Source: Gammaproteobacteria bacterium (GTDB taxonomy: Bacteria > Pseudomonadota > Gammaproteobacteria > Steroidobacterales > Woeseiaceae). Taken from it: a stretch of 52,982 nucleotides of DNA. Where the stretch lies: positions 1 to 52,982 of the forward strand of contig JAOTUU010000005.1 in assembly GCA_029863705.1 (NCBI GenBank). Reading direction: 5' to 3'. Below, in pieces: positions 25,558-35,894 of this stretch. Every line of letters begins with the position of its first letter. Within the stretch, counting starts at the first letter, position 1. Position numbers and translations under genes: made by a program. The notes beneath the pieces were generated by a model. It worked only from the letters and a program-made list of their open reading frames with translations. It did not search any database and had not been told where the DNA came from.

Positions 25558-27276
25558 ATGAATGACCGTGTGGTCGTAGACCCGATTACCAGAATAGAAG
25601 GCCATCTGCGTATAGAAGCACAGATGAATGGCAATCAAATTGCTGAGGCTTATTCCTCGGGGACAATGGTTCGCGGTATAGAAATTATCCTGCGCGACCG
25701 AGACCCGCGCGATGCCTGGGCATTCGCACAGCGCATTTGCGGTGTCTGCACATTGGTGCACGGCATTGCATCGGTGAGGTCCGTTGAGGACGCGCTGAAT
25801 TATGAGATCCCGAAGAACGCGCAGCTGATTCGCAACCTGATGATCGGTGCACAGTACGTGCACGATCATGTCATGCACTTTTATCACCTGCACGCACTTG
25901 ACTGGGTTGACGTCGTTTCTGCCTTGTCTGCCGACCCCAAAGCTACTTCGGACCTTGCACAGAGCATCAGCAGTTACTCGAAGAGTTCACCGGGTTATTT
26001 CGCCGACATGCAAAAGAAGGTCAAAGACTTTGTCGAAGCCGGACAACTGGGTATCTTCGCGAAAGCCTATTGGGGTCATCCGGCTTACAAATTGCCGCCC
26101 GAAGCCAATTTGATGGCAGTTTCCCACTACCTCGAAGCGCTCGCCTGGCAACGCGATGTTTCCAAGCTGCATACAATCTTTGGTGGCAAAAATCCGCACC
26201 CGAACTTCCTCGTCGGCGGCGTGCCCTGCGCGATCGACCTCGACTCGGATTCCGCTATAAACATGGCGCGACTCTCGACCGTGAATGGAATCATCACGAA
26301 AATGCGTGAGTTCGTCGATCAGGTTTATGTGCCGGACACTCTCGCAATCGCGAGCTTCTACAAGGATTGGGGCGCGCAGGGAGAAGGCACAGGCAACTTC
26401 ATGTCGTACGGCGACTTTCCTGAAAACGGTACAAATGACGTTTCATCATTCCTGTTCCCGCGCGGCGCCATACTTAACCGGGATCTCTCAACCATCCATG
26501 AAGTCGACCTTAACGCGATGGACGAGGTGAAAGAGTACGTTGCACATTCCTGGTACAACTATAAAGACGGCAAGGATGTCGGCCTGCATCCGTATGAGGG
26601 TGAAACAGAATTCAATTATGACGGGCCAACGCCGCCGTACGAGCAACTGGATGTGGAGAAGAGTTATTCGTGGCTTAAATCCCCTCGCTGGAAAGGCCAC
26701 GCGATGGAAGTCGGGCCGCTTGCCAGGGTTCTCATGCTGTACGCATCCGGGCATGAGCAGACGCAAGAGCTCGTTAACTACACATTAAAGACGCTAAATG
26801 TTCCCGTTGACGCATTGTTCTCGACATTGGGCAGGACCGCAGCGCGCACACTCGAAACCAAGGTTGTCGCCGACAGCTTGCAGACCTGGTACGACAACCT
26901 GGTTGGCAACATCAGGTCAGGTGACACACGTACCTTCAACGAGATCCTGTGGGAGCCGTCATCGTGGCCGAAGAAGGCCCAGGGCGTCGGCTTCATGGAA
27001 GCCCCTCGTGGTGGCCTGGCGCACTGGATCGTCATTGAGGACGAAAAAATCGCTAATTACCAGGCCGTGGTTCCGAGCACCTGGAACGCCGGACCTCGTG
27101 ACGACAAAGGTCAACCCGGCCCGTACGAGGCTGCGCTCGCGGGCCACTACCTGCACGACCCGAAACAGCCCATTGAGATTCTGCGGACAATTCACAGTTT
27201 CGATCCGTGCATTGCTTGCGCAGTCCATGTAACTGACCCGGATGGCGAAGAGCTCGTCAACATCAAGATACGATAG
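25558..27276 (+). CDS. hynL: [NiFe] hydrogenase large subunit, Isp-type
   Basis: 572 residues with AGGAAG before the ATG. The N-terminal RIEGHLRIE opens the fold; the L1 motif RICGVC and the L2 motif DPCIACAVH hold the four Cys that bind the Ni-Fe centre. After the L2 His there is a 15-residue extension (VTDPDGEELVNIKIR) to be removed by the endopeptidase at the head of the operon. Catalytic side chains and length agree with group 1 uptake hydrogenases. With HynS it oxidises H2 in the periplasm and passes electrons to Isp1. Complete. Confidence 0.96.
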   Translation: MNDRVVVDPITRIEGHLRIEAQMNGNQIAEAYSSGTMVRGIEIILRDRDPRDAWAFAQRICGVCTLVHGIASVRSVEDALNYEIPKNAQLIRNLMIGAQYVHDHVMHFYHLHALDWVDVVSALSADPKATSDLAQSISSYSKSSPGYFADMQKKVKDFVEAGQLGIFAKAYWGHPAYKLPPEANLMAVSHYLEALAWQRDVSKLHTIFGGKNPHPNFLVGGVPCAIDLDSDSAINMARLSTVNGIITKMREFVDQVYVPDTLAIASFYKDWGAQGEGTGNFMSYGDFPENGTNDVSSFLFPRGAILNRDLSTIHEVDLNAMDEVKEYVAHSWYNYKDGKDVGLHPYEGETEFNYDGPTPPYEQLDVEKSYSWLKSPRWKGHAMEVGPLARVLMLYASGHEQTQELVNYTLKTLNVPVDALFSTLGRTAARTLETKVVADSLQTWYDNLVGNIRSGDTRTFNEILWEPSSWPKKAQGVGFMEAPRGGLAHWIVIEDEKIANYQAVVPSTWNAGPRDDKGQPGPYEAALAGHYLHDPKQPIEILRTIHSFDPCIACAVHVTDPDGEELVNIKIR

Positions 27277-27288
27277 GAAGTGAGAACG

Positions 27289-27489
27289 ATGATGAGACAA
27301 CTATTGGCCCTTTTTCTGATTCTGGGAATCTCCGGCATTGCAGCTGCACACACGCTCGACGATAAAGATGGGCTGGTGACACAGCTTTATCACCAGGTAC
27401 TGGGGTCACACCACTTGCCGCTTACGATGCTCCTTATCGTCGGCGGCGTCGTGCTATTGTGGCGCTGGCAAAAGGTGCGTCGGCAGTAA
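27289..27489 (+). CDS. Small hydrogenase-linked membrane protein, unknown family
   Basis: 66 residues. The ATG at 27289 has AGGAAG 8 bases upstream; the GTG at 27280 is part of that site. Residues 1-20 form a signal peptide (ending GIAAA-HT), followed by a short periplasmic stretch rich in His (LYHQVLGSHHLPLT), one transmembrane helix and the basic tail WRWQKVRRQ. The His residues at the membrane edge could bind heme or metal. It follows hynL by 12 bases and is probably the last gene of the operon. I do not recognise the family. A frameshifted second copy lies at 36112-36302, on the far side of the NQR operon. Confidence 0.7.
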   Translation: MMRQLLALFLILGISGIAAAHTLDDKDGLVTQLYHQVLGSHHLPLTMLLIVGGVVLLWRWQKVRRQ

Positions 27490-27520
27490 GACCGGCATTT
27501 CAGGCAAGCCGTAAGACCGG
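27486..27520 (+). repeat. Direct repeat GTAAGACCGG, two copies
   Basis: The ten bases GTAAGACCGG occur at 27486-27495 (overlapping the stop codon of the small membrane protein) and again at 27511-27520, start-to-start distance 25. The second copy lies just upstream of a TATAAT at 27537-27542. It may be a regulator site for the prenyltransferase/nqr transcript or a chance duplication. Confidence 0.3.
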
Positions 27521-27577
27521 GGGTATTACATTCCCTTATAATTTCGGTATAAGAGAAGAAATTTCAGGGAGCAACAG

Positions 27578-28567
27578 ATGTCTTCAGAAAACGCAGAGGT
27601 CGTCGAACCGTCCGCACAGCAGTTCGACGGACGGTCGTTTACGCAAACCGCCAAACGGCTGTTTCACGCCACTCGCCCCAAATTCTTCCCGGCCTCAGTT
27701 TTGTCCGTTCTCATCGGTACGGCGTGGGGAGTACAGGCTACCGGCAGTTTCTCGGTATCGGTATTTGCCCTGGCCTTACTGGCAACAGTGTGCGTCCACG
27801 CAGCCAGCAATGTGCTCAACGACGTGGGCGATGACTCCGGCGGTACTGATCGGCAAAACAAAGATCGCATCTACCCATACACGGGTGGCTCCCAGTTCAT
27901 CCAGAAAGGCATCATGAGCGCCCCCGAAATGGCTCGTCTCGGCATTAGCTTGCTGACTGTCGCTGCCATAGCCGGCCTGCTACTCATTATCCTCAAGGGA
28001 ACAATGGTCTTGTATTTTGGCCTTGTCGGCGTTGCGTTGGCGGTACTGTATTCGCTGGGGCCGGCGCGCTTAAGCTCGTTAGGGGTTGGTGAGACTGCCG
28101 TCGCGATCGGATTTGGCGTCGTGCCGGTCGCTGGCGCTGCGTGGCTGCAAGGGGCAACACTCGATTCGACTCTGCTGATCGTCTCCCTGCCTGCAAGTAT
28201 CTGGGTCGCGATGATTCTATTGGCAAATGAGGTACCCGATATAGCCGCTGACGGCGCCACGGGAAAGCGGACGCTGCCTGTTCGCCTTGGCCTCACAGCG
28301 ACAGCGACCATCTACGTCACTATGCACATCGCCGCCGCGATGGCCATCGCATGGCTGACCTATGCGGGAGCCCTGCCACTGCTTGCTCCGCTGCTACCCG
28401 CCGTATTACTGGTGCTCGCGTTTCGAAGTGGTATTGCTATCAAAAAAGGTGTGGAAGACCGAAATAGAATGACCCGAGCAATCGAGGGTACTCTCGCCAT
28501 TCATACAGCAGGTTCTTTGTGGCTTTGTGCATGTATCCTGTACATGCACTGGTGGCCGGCAACTTAA
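27578..28567 (+). CDS. UbiA-family prenyltransferase, MenA-like
   Basis: 329 residues, eight to nine membrane helices. The first Asp-rich motif reads NVLNDVGDDSGGTD at about residue 85, and the second NEVPDIAADGATGKRTLPVRLG at about 220, the Mg2+-diphosphate sites of aromatic prenyltransferases. The RIYPYTGGSQFIQKG segment between them resembles MenA (1,4-dihydroxy-2-naphthoate polyprenyltransferase) more than UbiA. If so it attaches the prenyl tail to a naphthoquinone precursor, which would match the low-potential quinone expected for the hydrogenase and fumarate reductase in this window. No other menaquinone genes are here. It sits between the hydrogenase operon and nqrA. Confidence 0.75.
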   Translation: MSSENAEVVEPSAQQFDGRSFTQTAKRLFHATRPKFFPASVLSVLIGTAWGVQATGSFSVSVFALALLATVCVHAASNVLNDVGDDSGGTDRQNKDRIYPYTGGSQFIQKGIMSAPEMARLGISLLTVAAIAGLLLIILKGTMVLYFGLVGVALAVLYSLGPARLSSLGVGETAVAIGFGVVPVAGAAWLQGATLDSTLLIVSLPASIWVAMILLANEVPDIAADGATGKRTLPVRLGLTATATIYVTMHIAAAMAIAWLTYAGALPLLAPLLPAVLLVLAFRSGIAIKKGVEDRNRMTRAIEGTLAIHTAGSLWLCACILYMHWWPAT

Positions 28568-28582
28568 TTACAGTAGCGCTCT

Positions 28583-29929
28583 ATGCGGATAACAATAAAG
28601 AAGGGACTTGATGTCCCTATCTCCGGATCGCCAGATCCGGTCATCGAGAACGGAAGAGATGTCGGCAGCGTGGCGCTGCTGGGCTGGGATACTCCCGGTC
28701 TAAAACCGTCCATGGCCGTTGCCGAGGGCGATAGCGTCAAGCTGGGGCAGGTTCTGTACAGGGACAAACGCAACCCTGACGTACCGTTCACAGCGCCAGG
28801 CAGTGGCGTCGTTGCCAAGGTCCATCGTGGTGAACGGCGTGCCCTGCAGTCGGTTGTCATCAAGCTTGACGGCTCGGACGAAGAGACTTTTCCTGTTGTT
28901 GATGCCGGCAAAATCGATGCGCTGGACGCCGCCGAAGTTCGCCGGGTTCTTGTCAAATCAGGTTTCTGGAACTCGCTGCGCAGCCGTCCTTTTGGCCGCA
29001 TCCCCCAGCCCGACGCAAAACCTAACTCCATCTTCGTTACTGCGATGGACACCAATCCATTGGCCCTGAACCCGGCCATGGTAATAGCAGAAGATAACGA
29101 CGCTTTTGTTACCGGACTGCGGCTAATTGACAAGCTGTCGGACGGACCGACATTTGTTTGCACCGCACCTGACACAGATATCCCCTGCCCCGACATCGAC
29201 ACCGTCAGGCACGTTGAGTTCGCCGGCCCTCACCCGGCCGGTCTCGTCGGCACGCACATCCATTTTCTCGACCCGGTTAGCGTAAAGAAAACCGTTTGGC
29301 ACATTGGTTACCAGGACACGATCGCGGTCGGTCGCCTGTTCCTGACCGGGCGCATACCGACTGAACGAGTAATCGCTGTCGGCGGGCCGATGGTTACCCG
29401 TCCACGCATACTGCGTACACGCAGGGGCGCCAGCACGACCGATCTATTGGCTAACGAGCTCCGACCCGGCAATTCTCGCGTTGTTTCAGGGTCCGTACTT
29501 GCTGGACATCGCGCCGCCGGCGCGCTCGCGTGGCTTGGCCGCTATCGCAATCAGTTGAGTGTGTTGCAGGAAGGCAGCCCGAGAGAGTTCCTGGGATGGA
29601 TGCGTCCGGGCAGAAACAAATACTCCGCACTCCGGGCGTATGCCTCGACCTTGCTGCACAAAGGCGATTACGACTTTACGACATCGCAAAACGGCAGCCC
29701 GCGCGCGATGGTAGCTACAGGCAGTTTCGAACGCATCATGCCGCTGGACATACTCCCGAGCGTGCTGCTCAAGGCGCTGTTGGTTCGTGACACGGATGGC
29801 GCGCAGGAGCTGGGCTGCCTCGAGCTTGATGAGGAAGATCTCGCGCTGTGCTCTTTCGTTTGTAATGGCAAGTACAACTACGGGCCGCATTTGCGAAAAG
29901 CGCTCGACGAAATCGAGGCAAACGGCTGA
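28583..29929 (+). CDS. nqrA: Na+-translocating NADH:quinone reductase subunit A
   Basis: 448 residues, the usual length, with the N-terminal [15 protein letters not shown] pattern and the barrel-sandwich section [20 protein letters not shown]. NqrA is the peripheral subunit on the cytoplasmic side and contributes to the quinone site. It opens the nqrABCDEF operon; its stop codon shares a base with the nqrB start. Sixteen bases separate it from the prenyltransferase gene, so the two may be cotranscribed. Confidence 0.95.
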   Translation: MRITIKKGLDVPISGSPDPVIENGRDVGSVALLGWDTPGLKPSMAVAEGDSVKLGQVLYRDKRNPDVPFTAPGSGVVAKVHRGERRALQSVVIKLDGSDEETFPVVDAGKIDALDAAEVRRVLVKSGFWNSLRSRPFGRIPQPDAKPNSIFVTAMDTNPLALNPAMVIAEDNDAFVTGLRLIDKLSDGPTFVCTAPDTDIPCPDIDTVRHVEFAGPHPAGLVGTHIHFLDPVSVKKTVWHIGYQDTIAVGRLFLTGRIPTERVIAVGGPMVTRPRILRTRRGASTTDLLANELRPGNSRVVSGSVLAGHRAAGALAWLGRYRNQLSVLQEGSPREFLGWMRPGRNKYSALRAYASTLLHKGDYDFTTSQNGSPRAMVATGSFERIMPLDILPSVLLKALLVRDTDGAQELGCLELDEEDLALCSFVCNGKYNYGPHLRKALDEIEANG

Positions 29930-31137
29930 TGAAACGACTGCGCAAAATGCTGGACAATGTCGAACCACTATTCGTCAAAGGCGGGCGACTCGAGCGCTTC
30001 CACGCCATGTACGAAATGGTCGACACGCTGTTTTATACGCCGCTGGACGTAACTCGCAGCTCACCACATATCCGCGACTCAATCGACTTGAAGCGGGTCA
30101 TGATCATGGTGGTATTTGCAGCGACGCCCTGCGCGCTCGTTGGCTTCTGGAACACCGGCTTCCAGGCAAATACCGCAATGCTGGCAATGGGCATCGATGC
30201 GACGCTCGGCTGGCGGGAAAGCGTGCTTGCCCTGCTCGGCGGCGGTCATGATCCAGGCAGCATCTATGACAACTTCGTTCTCGGAGCGCTTTACTTCCTG
30301 CCGATTTATGCCGTTACGATGGCGGCGGGTGGCTTCTGGGAAATGCTGTTCTCCGGGGTACGCAACCACGAGATCAACGAAGGCTTTTTCGTCACGTCAT
30401 TTCTGTATGCACTCATTCTGCCCGCCACGATTCCACTCTGGCAGGTTGCGATTGGCATCAGCTTTGGTGTCGTAATTGGTAAGGAGATCTTCGGCGGCAC
30501 CGGCAAGAACTTCCTTAACCCCGCTCTCGTCGGTCGCGCTTTTTTGTACTTCGCCTACCCGGCACAAATTTCCGGTGACGCAGTCTGGACGACGGTGGAT
30601 GGCTACACGGGTGCAACGGCGTTAGGAATCAGCGCTATTGAAGGTATCGGCGGCGTTGTTGCCAGCGGGCTAACGTGGAGTCAGGCCTTCTTCGGCCAGA
30701 TGCAGGGTTCGATCGGTGAGACCTCTGCCGCCGCCTGTCTGATTGGGGCGGTTGTTCTGATCTATTCCGGCATTGCATCGTGGCGCATCATTGCTGGTGT
30801 TTTTGCGGGGCTGATCATTCCGGTCGTGGCTGTCGGTTTCATCGACAGCGCCAACCCGATGATGGCCATGCCCTGGCATTGGCACGTCGTACTCGGCGGT
30901 TTCGCCTTCGGCGCGATCTTCATGGCTACCGACCCGGTTTCCGCCGCTCAGACCAACGCTGGTCGCTGGGTGTATGGACTGCTTATCGGCCTAATGACTT
31001 TCGTCATCCGCGTCATAAACCCCGCTTTTCCGGAGGGCATCATGCTCGCGATATTGTTCGGCAATATCTTCGCGCCGTTAATCGACTACTTTGTCGTCCG
31101 CGCAAACGTAAAACGGAGGGTGCAACGCAGTGTCTGA
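29929..31137 (+). CDS. nqrB: Na+-NQR subunit B
   Basis: 402 residues, about ten membrane helices. The FMN-attachment motif is seen as GYTGATALG near residue 227; the Thr in GAT is esterified to FMN by ApbE, whose gene is in this operon. [20 protein letters not shown] and [10 protein letters not shown] are further conserved markers of the NqrB/RnfD family. NqrB carries the riboflavin/FMN step and part of the Na+ channel. It overlaps nqrC by 8 bases. Confidence 0.95.
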   Translation: MKRLRKMLDNVEPLFVKGGRLERFHAMYEMVDTLFYTPLDVTRSSPHIRDSIDLKRVMIMVVFAATPCALVGFWNTGFQANTAMLAMGIDATLGWRESVLALLGGGHDPGSIYDNFVLGALYFLPIYAVTMAAGGFWEMLFSGVRNHEINEGFFVTSFLYALILPATIPLWQVAIGISFGVVIGKEIFGGTGKNFLNPALVGRAFLYFAYPAQISGDAVWTTVDGYTGATALGISAIEGIGGVVASGLTWSQAFFGQMQGSIGETSAAACLIGAVVLIYSGIASWRIIAGVFAGLIIPVVAVGFIDSANPMMAMPWHWHVVLGGFAFGAIFMATDPVSAAQTNAGRWVYGLLIGLMTFVIRVINPAFPEGIMLAILFGNIFAPLIDYFVVRANVKRRVQRSV

Positions 31138-31801
31138 CTCTGCCCCATCAGCACGGTCGCGCGACAGCATCGGAAATACGTTGTTTGTCGCCATCGGCGT
31201 AAGCCTCATTTGTTCAGTTCTTGTTGCCAGCGCCGCGGTGATGCTTAAGCCGCGGCAATTGAAGAACGAAGAAGAATTCCGGCAACGGATCATCCTCGAT
31301 GTTGCCGGGCTCTATGAGCCGGGCGCCGACATCGCAACCCTGTATGCAGCAATCGAGCCCCGCATGGTTGACCTCGCATCCGGCGAACAGGCTCCTGTCT
31401 ACCTCGTCATGGATGGCAATGAGATCGAACAGGTCATTTTGCCGGTTGAGGGTGCCGGTCTGTGGGCCATGATGTACGGGTTCCTGGCAGTCGAAAACGA
31501 TGGTCAGACCGCTCGTGGCTTGCGCTTTTACGACCATGGCGAGACGCCCGGCCTGGGTGACCAGATTGATAAACCGGCATGGCGTGAACAATGGCAAGGC
31601 AAGAGGCTCTTCGGCCCTGATGGCGAACCGCAAATCACGATCGTCAAGGGCTACGCACCGGATGACAGCGACTTCGAGATCGACGGTCTTGCCGGAGCCA
31701 CGTTGACGGCCCGCGGCGTTACCAGCCTGGTGCAATACTGGATTGGCGAAAACGGCTACGGCCCGTACTTGCAACAGTTAGACGACAAGGAGTCGCGTTA
31801 G
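31130..31801 (+). CDS. nqrC: Na+-NQR subunit C
   Basis: 223 residues from a GTG that overlaps nqrB by 8 bases, with GGAGG upstream. It has one N-terminal helix (residues 19-39) and a periplasmic FMN domain. The FMN-binding motif [10 protein letters not shown] lies at about residue 190, the first Thr of which would receive FMN from ApbE. The length is slightly below that of Vibrio NqrC (about 256), mostly because of shorter loops. Otherwise normal. Confidence 0.93.
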   Translation: MSDSAPSARSRDSIGNTLFVAIGVSLICSVLVASAAVMLKPRQLKNEEEFRQRIILDVAGLYEPGADIATLYAAIEPRMVDLASGEQAPVYLVMDGNEIEQVILPVEGAGLWAMMYGFLAVENDGQTARGLRFYDHGETPGLGDQIDKPAWREQWQGKRLFGPDGEPQITIVKGYAPDDSDFEIDGLAGATLTARGVTSLVQYWIGENGYGPYLQQLDDKESR

Positions 31802-31803
31802 TT

Positions 31804-32463
31804 ATGGGTAACGCACGAAAAATTTTACTCGATCCGATTGTCGACAGTAATCCGGTTACGTTGCAGGTACTCGGTATCTGTTCTGCACTGGCGGTTACGA
31901 CATCTTTGTTGCCCGCGCTGCTCATGTGTGCGGCATTGACAAGCGTTATCGCCCTGTCCACAGCCACGATCAGCAGTATTCGAAACCGCATCCCGAATAA
32001 CATCCGAATTATCGTTCACATGACGATTATTGCGTCGTTCGTCATAGTCGTTGATCAGATACTGCGCGCATACGCATTCGAAACCAGCAAGCAGTTGTCA
32101 GTATTCGTCGGCCTGATCATCACGAACTGCATCGTGCTTGGACGTGCCGAAGCCTTTGCAATGAAGAACGGTGTTGGTCTCAGCTTCCTCGATGGACTCG
32201 GTAACGGTCTCGGCTACAGCGCCATCCTTATCATTGTTGCAACGATACGTGAGCTGTTTGGCGCCGGTACTCTGCTCGGCTACAGCATACTGCCACTGGT
32301 ACCCGATGGTGGCTGGTATCAGGCCAACGGACTGATGCTTCTACCGCCCAGCGCGTTCTTTATTATCGGCCTGTTGATCTGGGCCGTACGCAGCTGGAAG
32401 CGCGAGCAGGCAGAACACCCGGATTACCGCATTCACGAAGTTCACAGAACCGAGGTGCTGTGA
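31804..32463 (+). CDS. nqrD: Na+-NQR subunit D
   Basis: 219 residues with six membrane helices. The two conserved Cys, in LGICSAL near residue 24 and [15 protein letters not shown] near 108, help hold the iron centre shared with NqrE in the membrane. The [23 protein letters not shown] segment is typical of the NqrD/RnfE family. It starts 2 bases after nqrC and its stop overlaps the nqrE start in TGATG. Confidence 0.95.
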   Translation: MGNARKILLDPIVDSNPVTLQVLGICSALAVTTSLLPALLMCAALTSVIALSTATISSIRNRIPNNIRIIVHMTIIASFVIVVDQILRAYAFETSKQLSVFVGLIITNCIVLGRAEAFAMKNGVGLSFLDGLGNGLGYSAILIIVATIRELFGAGTLLGYSILPLVPDGGWYQANGLMLLPPSAFFIIGLLIWAVRSWKREQAEHPDYRIHEVHRTEVL

Positions 32464-33071
32464 TGGCGGACTATGTGAATTTGTTTATCCAGGCTGCGTT
32501 CGTCGAAAACCTCGCGCTGGCCTTCTTCCTCGGCATGTGCACATTCCTCGCCATCTCCAAGCGTGTAGAAACCGCAATTGGTCTTGGCCTGGCCGTGGTC
32601 GCGGTGCAGATCATCACGGTACCGGTTAACCATCTCATCTACGAACTACTACTGCGAAAAGGGGCGCTGGCCTGGGCCGGACTTCCCGATGTCGACCTGA
32701 GCTTCCTGGGGCTGGTCAGTTACATCGGCGTGATCGCGGCGCTGGTACAAATTCTCGAGATGACACTGGATCGTTACTTCCCGAAGCTCTATAACGCACT
32801 GGGTATTTTTCTGCCGTTGATCACGGTCAACTGCGCCATTCTCGGCGGCACTTTGTTCATGGTTGAACGCCACTACGACTTTGGCGAGACACTCGTATTC
32901 GGTTTCGGCAGCGGCTTCGGCTGGGCGCTGGCACTTATCGGGCTCGCCGGTATCCGCGAAAAACTCAAGTACAGTGACGTGCCCGTTGGCCTGCAGGGCC
33001 TCGGCATTACCTTCATCATCGCAGGCCTGATGTCTCTCGGCTTCATGGGCTTTTCGGGAATCAGGTTATGA
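32463..33071 (+). CDS. nqrE: Na+-NQR subunit E
   Basis: 202 residues; the ATG at 32463 overlaps the nqrD stop by one base (an in-frame GTG one codon earlier is not needed). Six helices are seen, with [24 protein letters not shown] at the start, and the paired Cys in LGMCTFLA and [12 protein letters not shown] that complement those of NqrD. The RnfA/NqrE family signature [18 protein letters not shown] is present. It overlaps nqrF by 4 bases. Confidence 0.95.
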   Translation: MADYVNLFIQAAFVENLALAFFLGMCTFLAISKRVETAIGLGLAVVAVQIITVPVNHLIYELLLRKGALAWAGLPDVDLSFLGLVSYIGVIAALVQILEMTLDRYFPKLYNALGIFLPLITVNCAILGGTLFMVERHYDFGETLVFGFGSGFGWALALIGLAGIREKLKYSDVPVGLQGLGITFIIAGLMSLGFMGFSGIRL

Positions 33072-34312
33072 ACTTCGACGCGGCCACAATTTTCGAGGTA
33101 GGGCTGGGCGTTGGCTTATTCACGCTGATAATTCTCATTCTTGTGTTCGTTATCCTTGCCGCACGGTCCAAGCTAGTATCGGACGGCTCCATTACGCTCA
33201 ACATTAACGAAGACAAAAACGTGGAAGTTCCCGTAGGCGGGAAACTGATGGGCGCCCTCGCAGAAGCGGGCATTTTCATACCATCGGCCTGCGGCGGCGG
33301 CGGTACCTGTGGGCAGTGCACGGTCAAGGTACTCGAAGGGGGTGGCGCAATCCTGCCAACCGAGACCTCGTTAATCAGCAAGCGTGAAGCCAAAGAACAC
33401 AGCCGTCTGTCCTGCCAGGTTTCTGTCAAGCAAGACATGAAGATTATCGTGCCGGAGGAGATATTCGGAATTCGAAAACTCGAATGCACGGTCACCTCAA
33501 ACCGAAACGTAGCGAGTTTCATTAAGGAGCTCGTACTGGAACTGCCGGAGGGAGAGGAGCTCGACTTCAAGGCTGGCGGCTACATACAGATTGAATGTCC
33601 GCCGCATGATCTTTCGTTCAAGGACTTCGACATAGACGAAGAATTCCGCGGTGAGTGGGATCGATTCAAGCTGTGGCGTTATGAGTCACATGTTAAGGAA
33701 ACAGTATCGCGCGCCTACTCGATGGCGAGCTTCCCGCTGGAGCGAACGACGATCAAACTGAACGTTCGTATTGCGACGCCGCCACCCGGTGCCGATGACT
33801 CGATACCGCCCGGCATCATGTCATCTTACATTTTCAACCTTAAGCCTGGCGATAAAGCAACAATCTCCGGGCCGTACGGCGAGTTTTTTGCCAGGGAAAC
33901 CGACAACGAAATGGTGTTCATTGGTGGCGGTGCCGGAATGGCGCCCATGCGCGCGCATATTTTCGATCAACTGAAGCGACTGCACTCGAAACGCAAGATG
34001 TCATTCTGGTACGGCGCTAGAAGCTTGAAAGAAATGTTCTATGTGCAGGAGTTCGATGACCTCGCGCGCGACAATGAAAACTTCACCTGGCATATTGGGC
34101 TCTCTGAACCCTTGCCGGAAGACAACTGGACGGGCTACACCGGCTTCATTCACACCGTGCTGTATGAAAAATATCTTGCCGACCATCCAACACCGGAAGA
34201 TTGTGAATACTACCTTTGTGGCCCGCCGATGATGAACAGCGCCGTGATCAAGATGCTCGATGATCTCGGCGTTACCAGTGACCATATTCTGCTGGACGAT
34301 TTCGGGGGCTAG
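33068..34312 (+). CDS. nqrF: Na+-NQR subunit F (NADH dehydrogenase flavoprotein)
   Basis: 414 residues. An N-terminal membrane helix (residues 7-30) anchors a [2Fe-2S] ferredoxin domain with [10 protein letters not shown] and a fourth Cys in SRLSCQV. The FAD domain follows with [11 protein letters not shown], and the NADH domain with [15 protein letters not shown] and YYLCGPPMM. NqrF takes electrons from NADH and passes them to the membrane subunits. It ends directly before apbE, with no intergenic base. Confidence 0.96.
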   Translation: MNFDAATIFEVGLGVGLFTLIILILVFVILAARSKLVSDGSITLNINEDKNVEVPVGGKLMGALAEAGIFIPSACGGGGTCGQCTVKVLEGGGAILPTETSLISKREAKEHSRLSCQVSVKQDMKIIVPEEIFGIRKLECTVTSNRNVASFIKELVLELPEGEELDFKAGGYIQIECPPHDLSFKDFDIDEEFRGEWDRFKLWRYESHVKETVSRAYSMASFPLERTTIKLNVRIATPPPGADDSIPPGIMSSYIFNLKPGDKATISGPYGEFFARETDNEMVFIGGGAGMAPMRAHIFDQLKRLHSKRKMSFWYGARSLKEMFYVQEFDDLARDNENFTWHIGLSEPLPEDNWTGYTGFIHTVLYEKYLADHPTPEDCEYYLCGPPMMNSAVIKMLDDLGVTSDHILLDDFGG

Positions 34313-35314
34313 GTGAGACCTTTCGCCTGGCTTGCGCTGGTTCTACTTTGCGCCTGCAGCGAGCAGCCAGCGCAACATACGATCACTGGCCACACGATGG
34401 GAACGCAGTTCAGCGTGAAGCTGACGACCGATAGCGTCGACACGGCGGCATTAAGCGAGGCGCTGGAAACCTCGCTGGCCGAGATTAACGACATGATGTC
34501 GACGTATCAGCCTGATTCTGAGATTTCGCGTTTTAACAACAGCAACACTACAGAGTGGCAAGCAGTATCACAGGAGTTTTGTTGGAGTGTCGACGAGGCA
34601 TTGGCATTGAGCGCTTTTACAAACGGTTCGTTTGACATTACGGTTGGCCCGCTCGTCAACCTGTGGGGCTTCGGTCCTGATGGCATCGTACTGGAGCCTC
34701 CGGCAGACGAAGATATTGCAGCAACGAAAGACGCTGTCGGATACAGGCATCTGCAAGCAAACTGCGACACACCGGCTATTCGTAAGGCCGTTGCGAGCAT
34801 TGCCCTCGACATGTCAGCGTTTGGCAAAGGTTATGCGGTGGACCGCATCGCCGAAGAACTGGAGCAAAGGGGTTTTGAGAATTACCTGGTGGAGGTCGGC
34901 GGTGAACTGCGATTCCGCGGCAAGAACGTCAAGGGTGAGAATTGGGCCATCGGAATTGAGGTCCCAAAAGCAGATCAAAGAACGCCATATGCGATCATCC
35001 GATTGACGGATACCGCGATGGCGACATCCGGTGACTATCGCAATTTCTTCGAAGCTGATGGTAAATTGTATTCACACACGATCGACACACGGACTGGACG
35101 TCCCGTAACACACACCCTGGCGTCGGTAACGGTTGTTGACGACGAAGGAGCTCGTGCAGACGCGCTGGCCACAGCATTGCTTGTGATGGGTCCCGTGGAG
35201 GGTCTGGCGTTTGCAACAGCACAGGACGTAGCAGCACTTTTTCTGCTGCGCACGCCGTCAGGAATTGATGAACGTTCGACGCCTGCGTTCGAACAAATAA
35301 GGCAACAACAATGA
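34313..35314 (+). CDS. apbE: FAD:protein FMN transferase ApbE (lipoprotein)
   Basis: 333 residues from a GTG directly after the nqrF stop. The signal has a lipobox LCAC (Cys14), so it is a periplasm-facing lipoprotein. Motifs of the family are all visible: HTMGTQFSV, MSTYQPDSEISRFN, DMSAFGKGYAVDRIAE and HTIDTRTGRPV. It flavinylates the Thr residues of NqrB and NqrC, whose GAT motifs are encoded upstream. Its stop overlaps the start of nqrM. Confidence 0.95.
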   Translation: MRPFAWLALVLLCACSEQPAQHTITGHTMGTQFSVKLTTDSVDTAALSEALETSLAEINDMMSTYQPDSEISRFNNSNTTEWQAVSQEFCWSVDEALALSAFTNGSFDITVGPLVNLWGFGPDGIVLEPPADEDIAATKDAVGYRHLQANCDTPAIRKAVASIALDMSAFGKGYAVDRIAEELEQRGFENYLVEVGGELRFRGKNVKGENWAIGIEVPKADQRTPYAIIRLTDTAMATSGDYRNFFEADGKLYSHTIDTRTGRPVTHTLASVTVVDDEGARADALATALLVMGPVEGLAFATAQDVAALFLLRTPSGIDERSTPAFEQIRQQQ

Positions 35315-35490
35315 CATTGCTAACTACTATCCTAGTGACCTTCGCAATCCTGCTGACCTTTATCGCTGCGATGGCGATCGGCGTCATGAACGGCCGCAAA
35401 CCCATAAGTGGAAGCTGCGGCGGCCTCAACGGTGGTAACTGCGAATTTTGCAACGGTAATGGCAATTGCAAGAGGGAGTCTGAAGAATGA
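35311..35490 (+). CDS. nqrM: Na+-NQR maturation factor NqrM
   Basis: A 59-residue gene nested by 4-base overlaps between apbE (ATGA at 35311-35314) and the CBS-domain gene. One N-terminal membrane helix (residues 4-25) is followed by the Cys cluster GSCGGLNGGNCEFCNGNGNC, with Cys36, Cys44, Cys47 and Cys53. This is the DUF539/NqrM layout, needed to insert iron at the NqrD-NqrE site. Its place directly after apbE matches nqr operons in other gammaproteobacteria. Confidence 0.93.
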   Translation: MTLLTTILVTFAILLTFIAAMAIGVMNGRKPISGSCGGLNGGNCEFCNGNGNCKRESEE

Positions 35491-35894
35491 ATCTCAAATC
35501 ATGTCTCGTGCGCGACTATATGGCGGGCAGCATCGTTTCGTTCAAGCCGGAAACGGATGTCCTCGACGCAATTCACGAACTCGTTCGACACCGTATTGCC
35601 GGTGCTCCGGTTGTCAATGACCGGGGCGAACTCGTGGGCATGCTGTCTGAGCTCGATTGCCTGAAGGTTTCCCTGAACGCCGGCTATTACGGCGACTGGG
35701 GTGGTCCGGTGGCGGACTTTATGACACCGGACGTTGAGACGGTCGATGCAGACATGAACATCGTCGACCTCGCACAGAAATTCGTCGATCACGGTTTTCG
35801 GCGATTCCCGGTGCTGCGGAATAACCGACTCGTTGGCCAGATAAGTCGTCGCGACGTACTTCGGGCGTTGACAACACTGGCCGTATCAGCGTGA
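35487..35894 (+). CDS. Tandem CBS-domain protein
   Basis: 135 residues, ATG overlapping the nqrM stop by 4 bases. Two CBS domains are seen: the first with VRDYMAGSIVSFKPETDVLDAIHELVRHRIAGAPVVN, the second with VADFMTPDVETVDADMNIVDLAQKFVDHGFRRFPVLR and ending ISRRDVLRAL. CBS pairs bind adenosine nucleotides and tune the activity of partner proteins. Being translationally coupled to nqrM suggests it senses energy status for the NQR system; that is inference. No enzymatic domain is attached. CBS proteins are not a standard member of nqr operons. Confidence 0.88.
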   Translation: MNLKSCLVRDYMAGSIVSFKPETDVLDAIHELVRHRIAGAPVVNDRGELVGMLSELDCLKVSLNAGYYGDWGGPVADFMTPDVETVDADMNIVDLAQKFVDHGFRRFPVLRNNRLVGQISRRDVLRALTTLAVSA

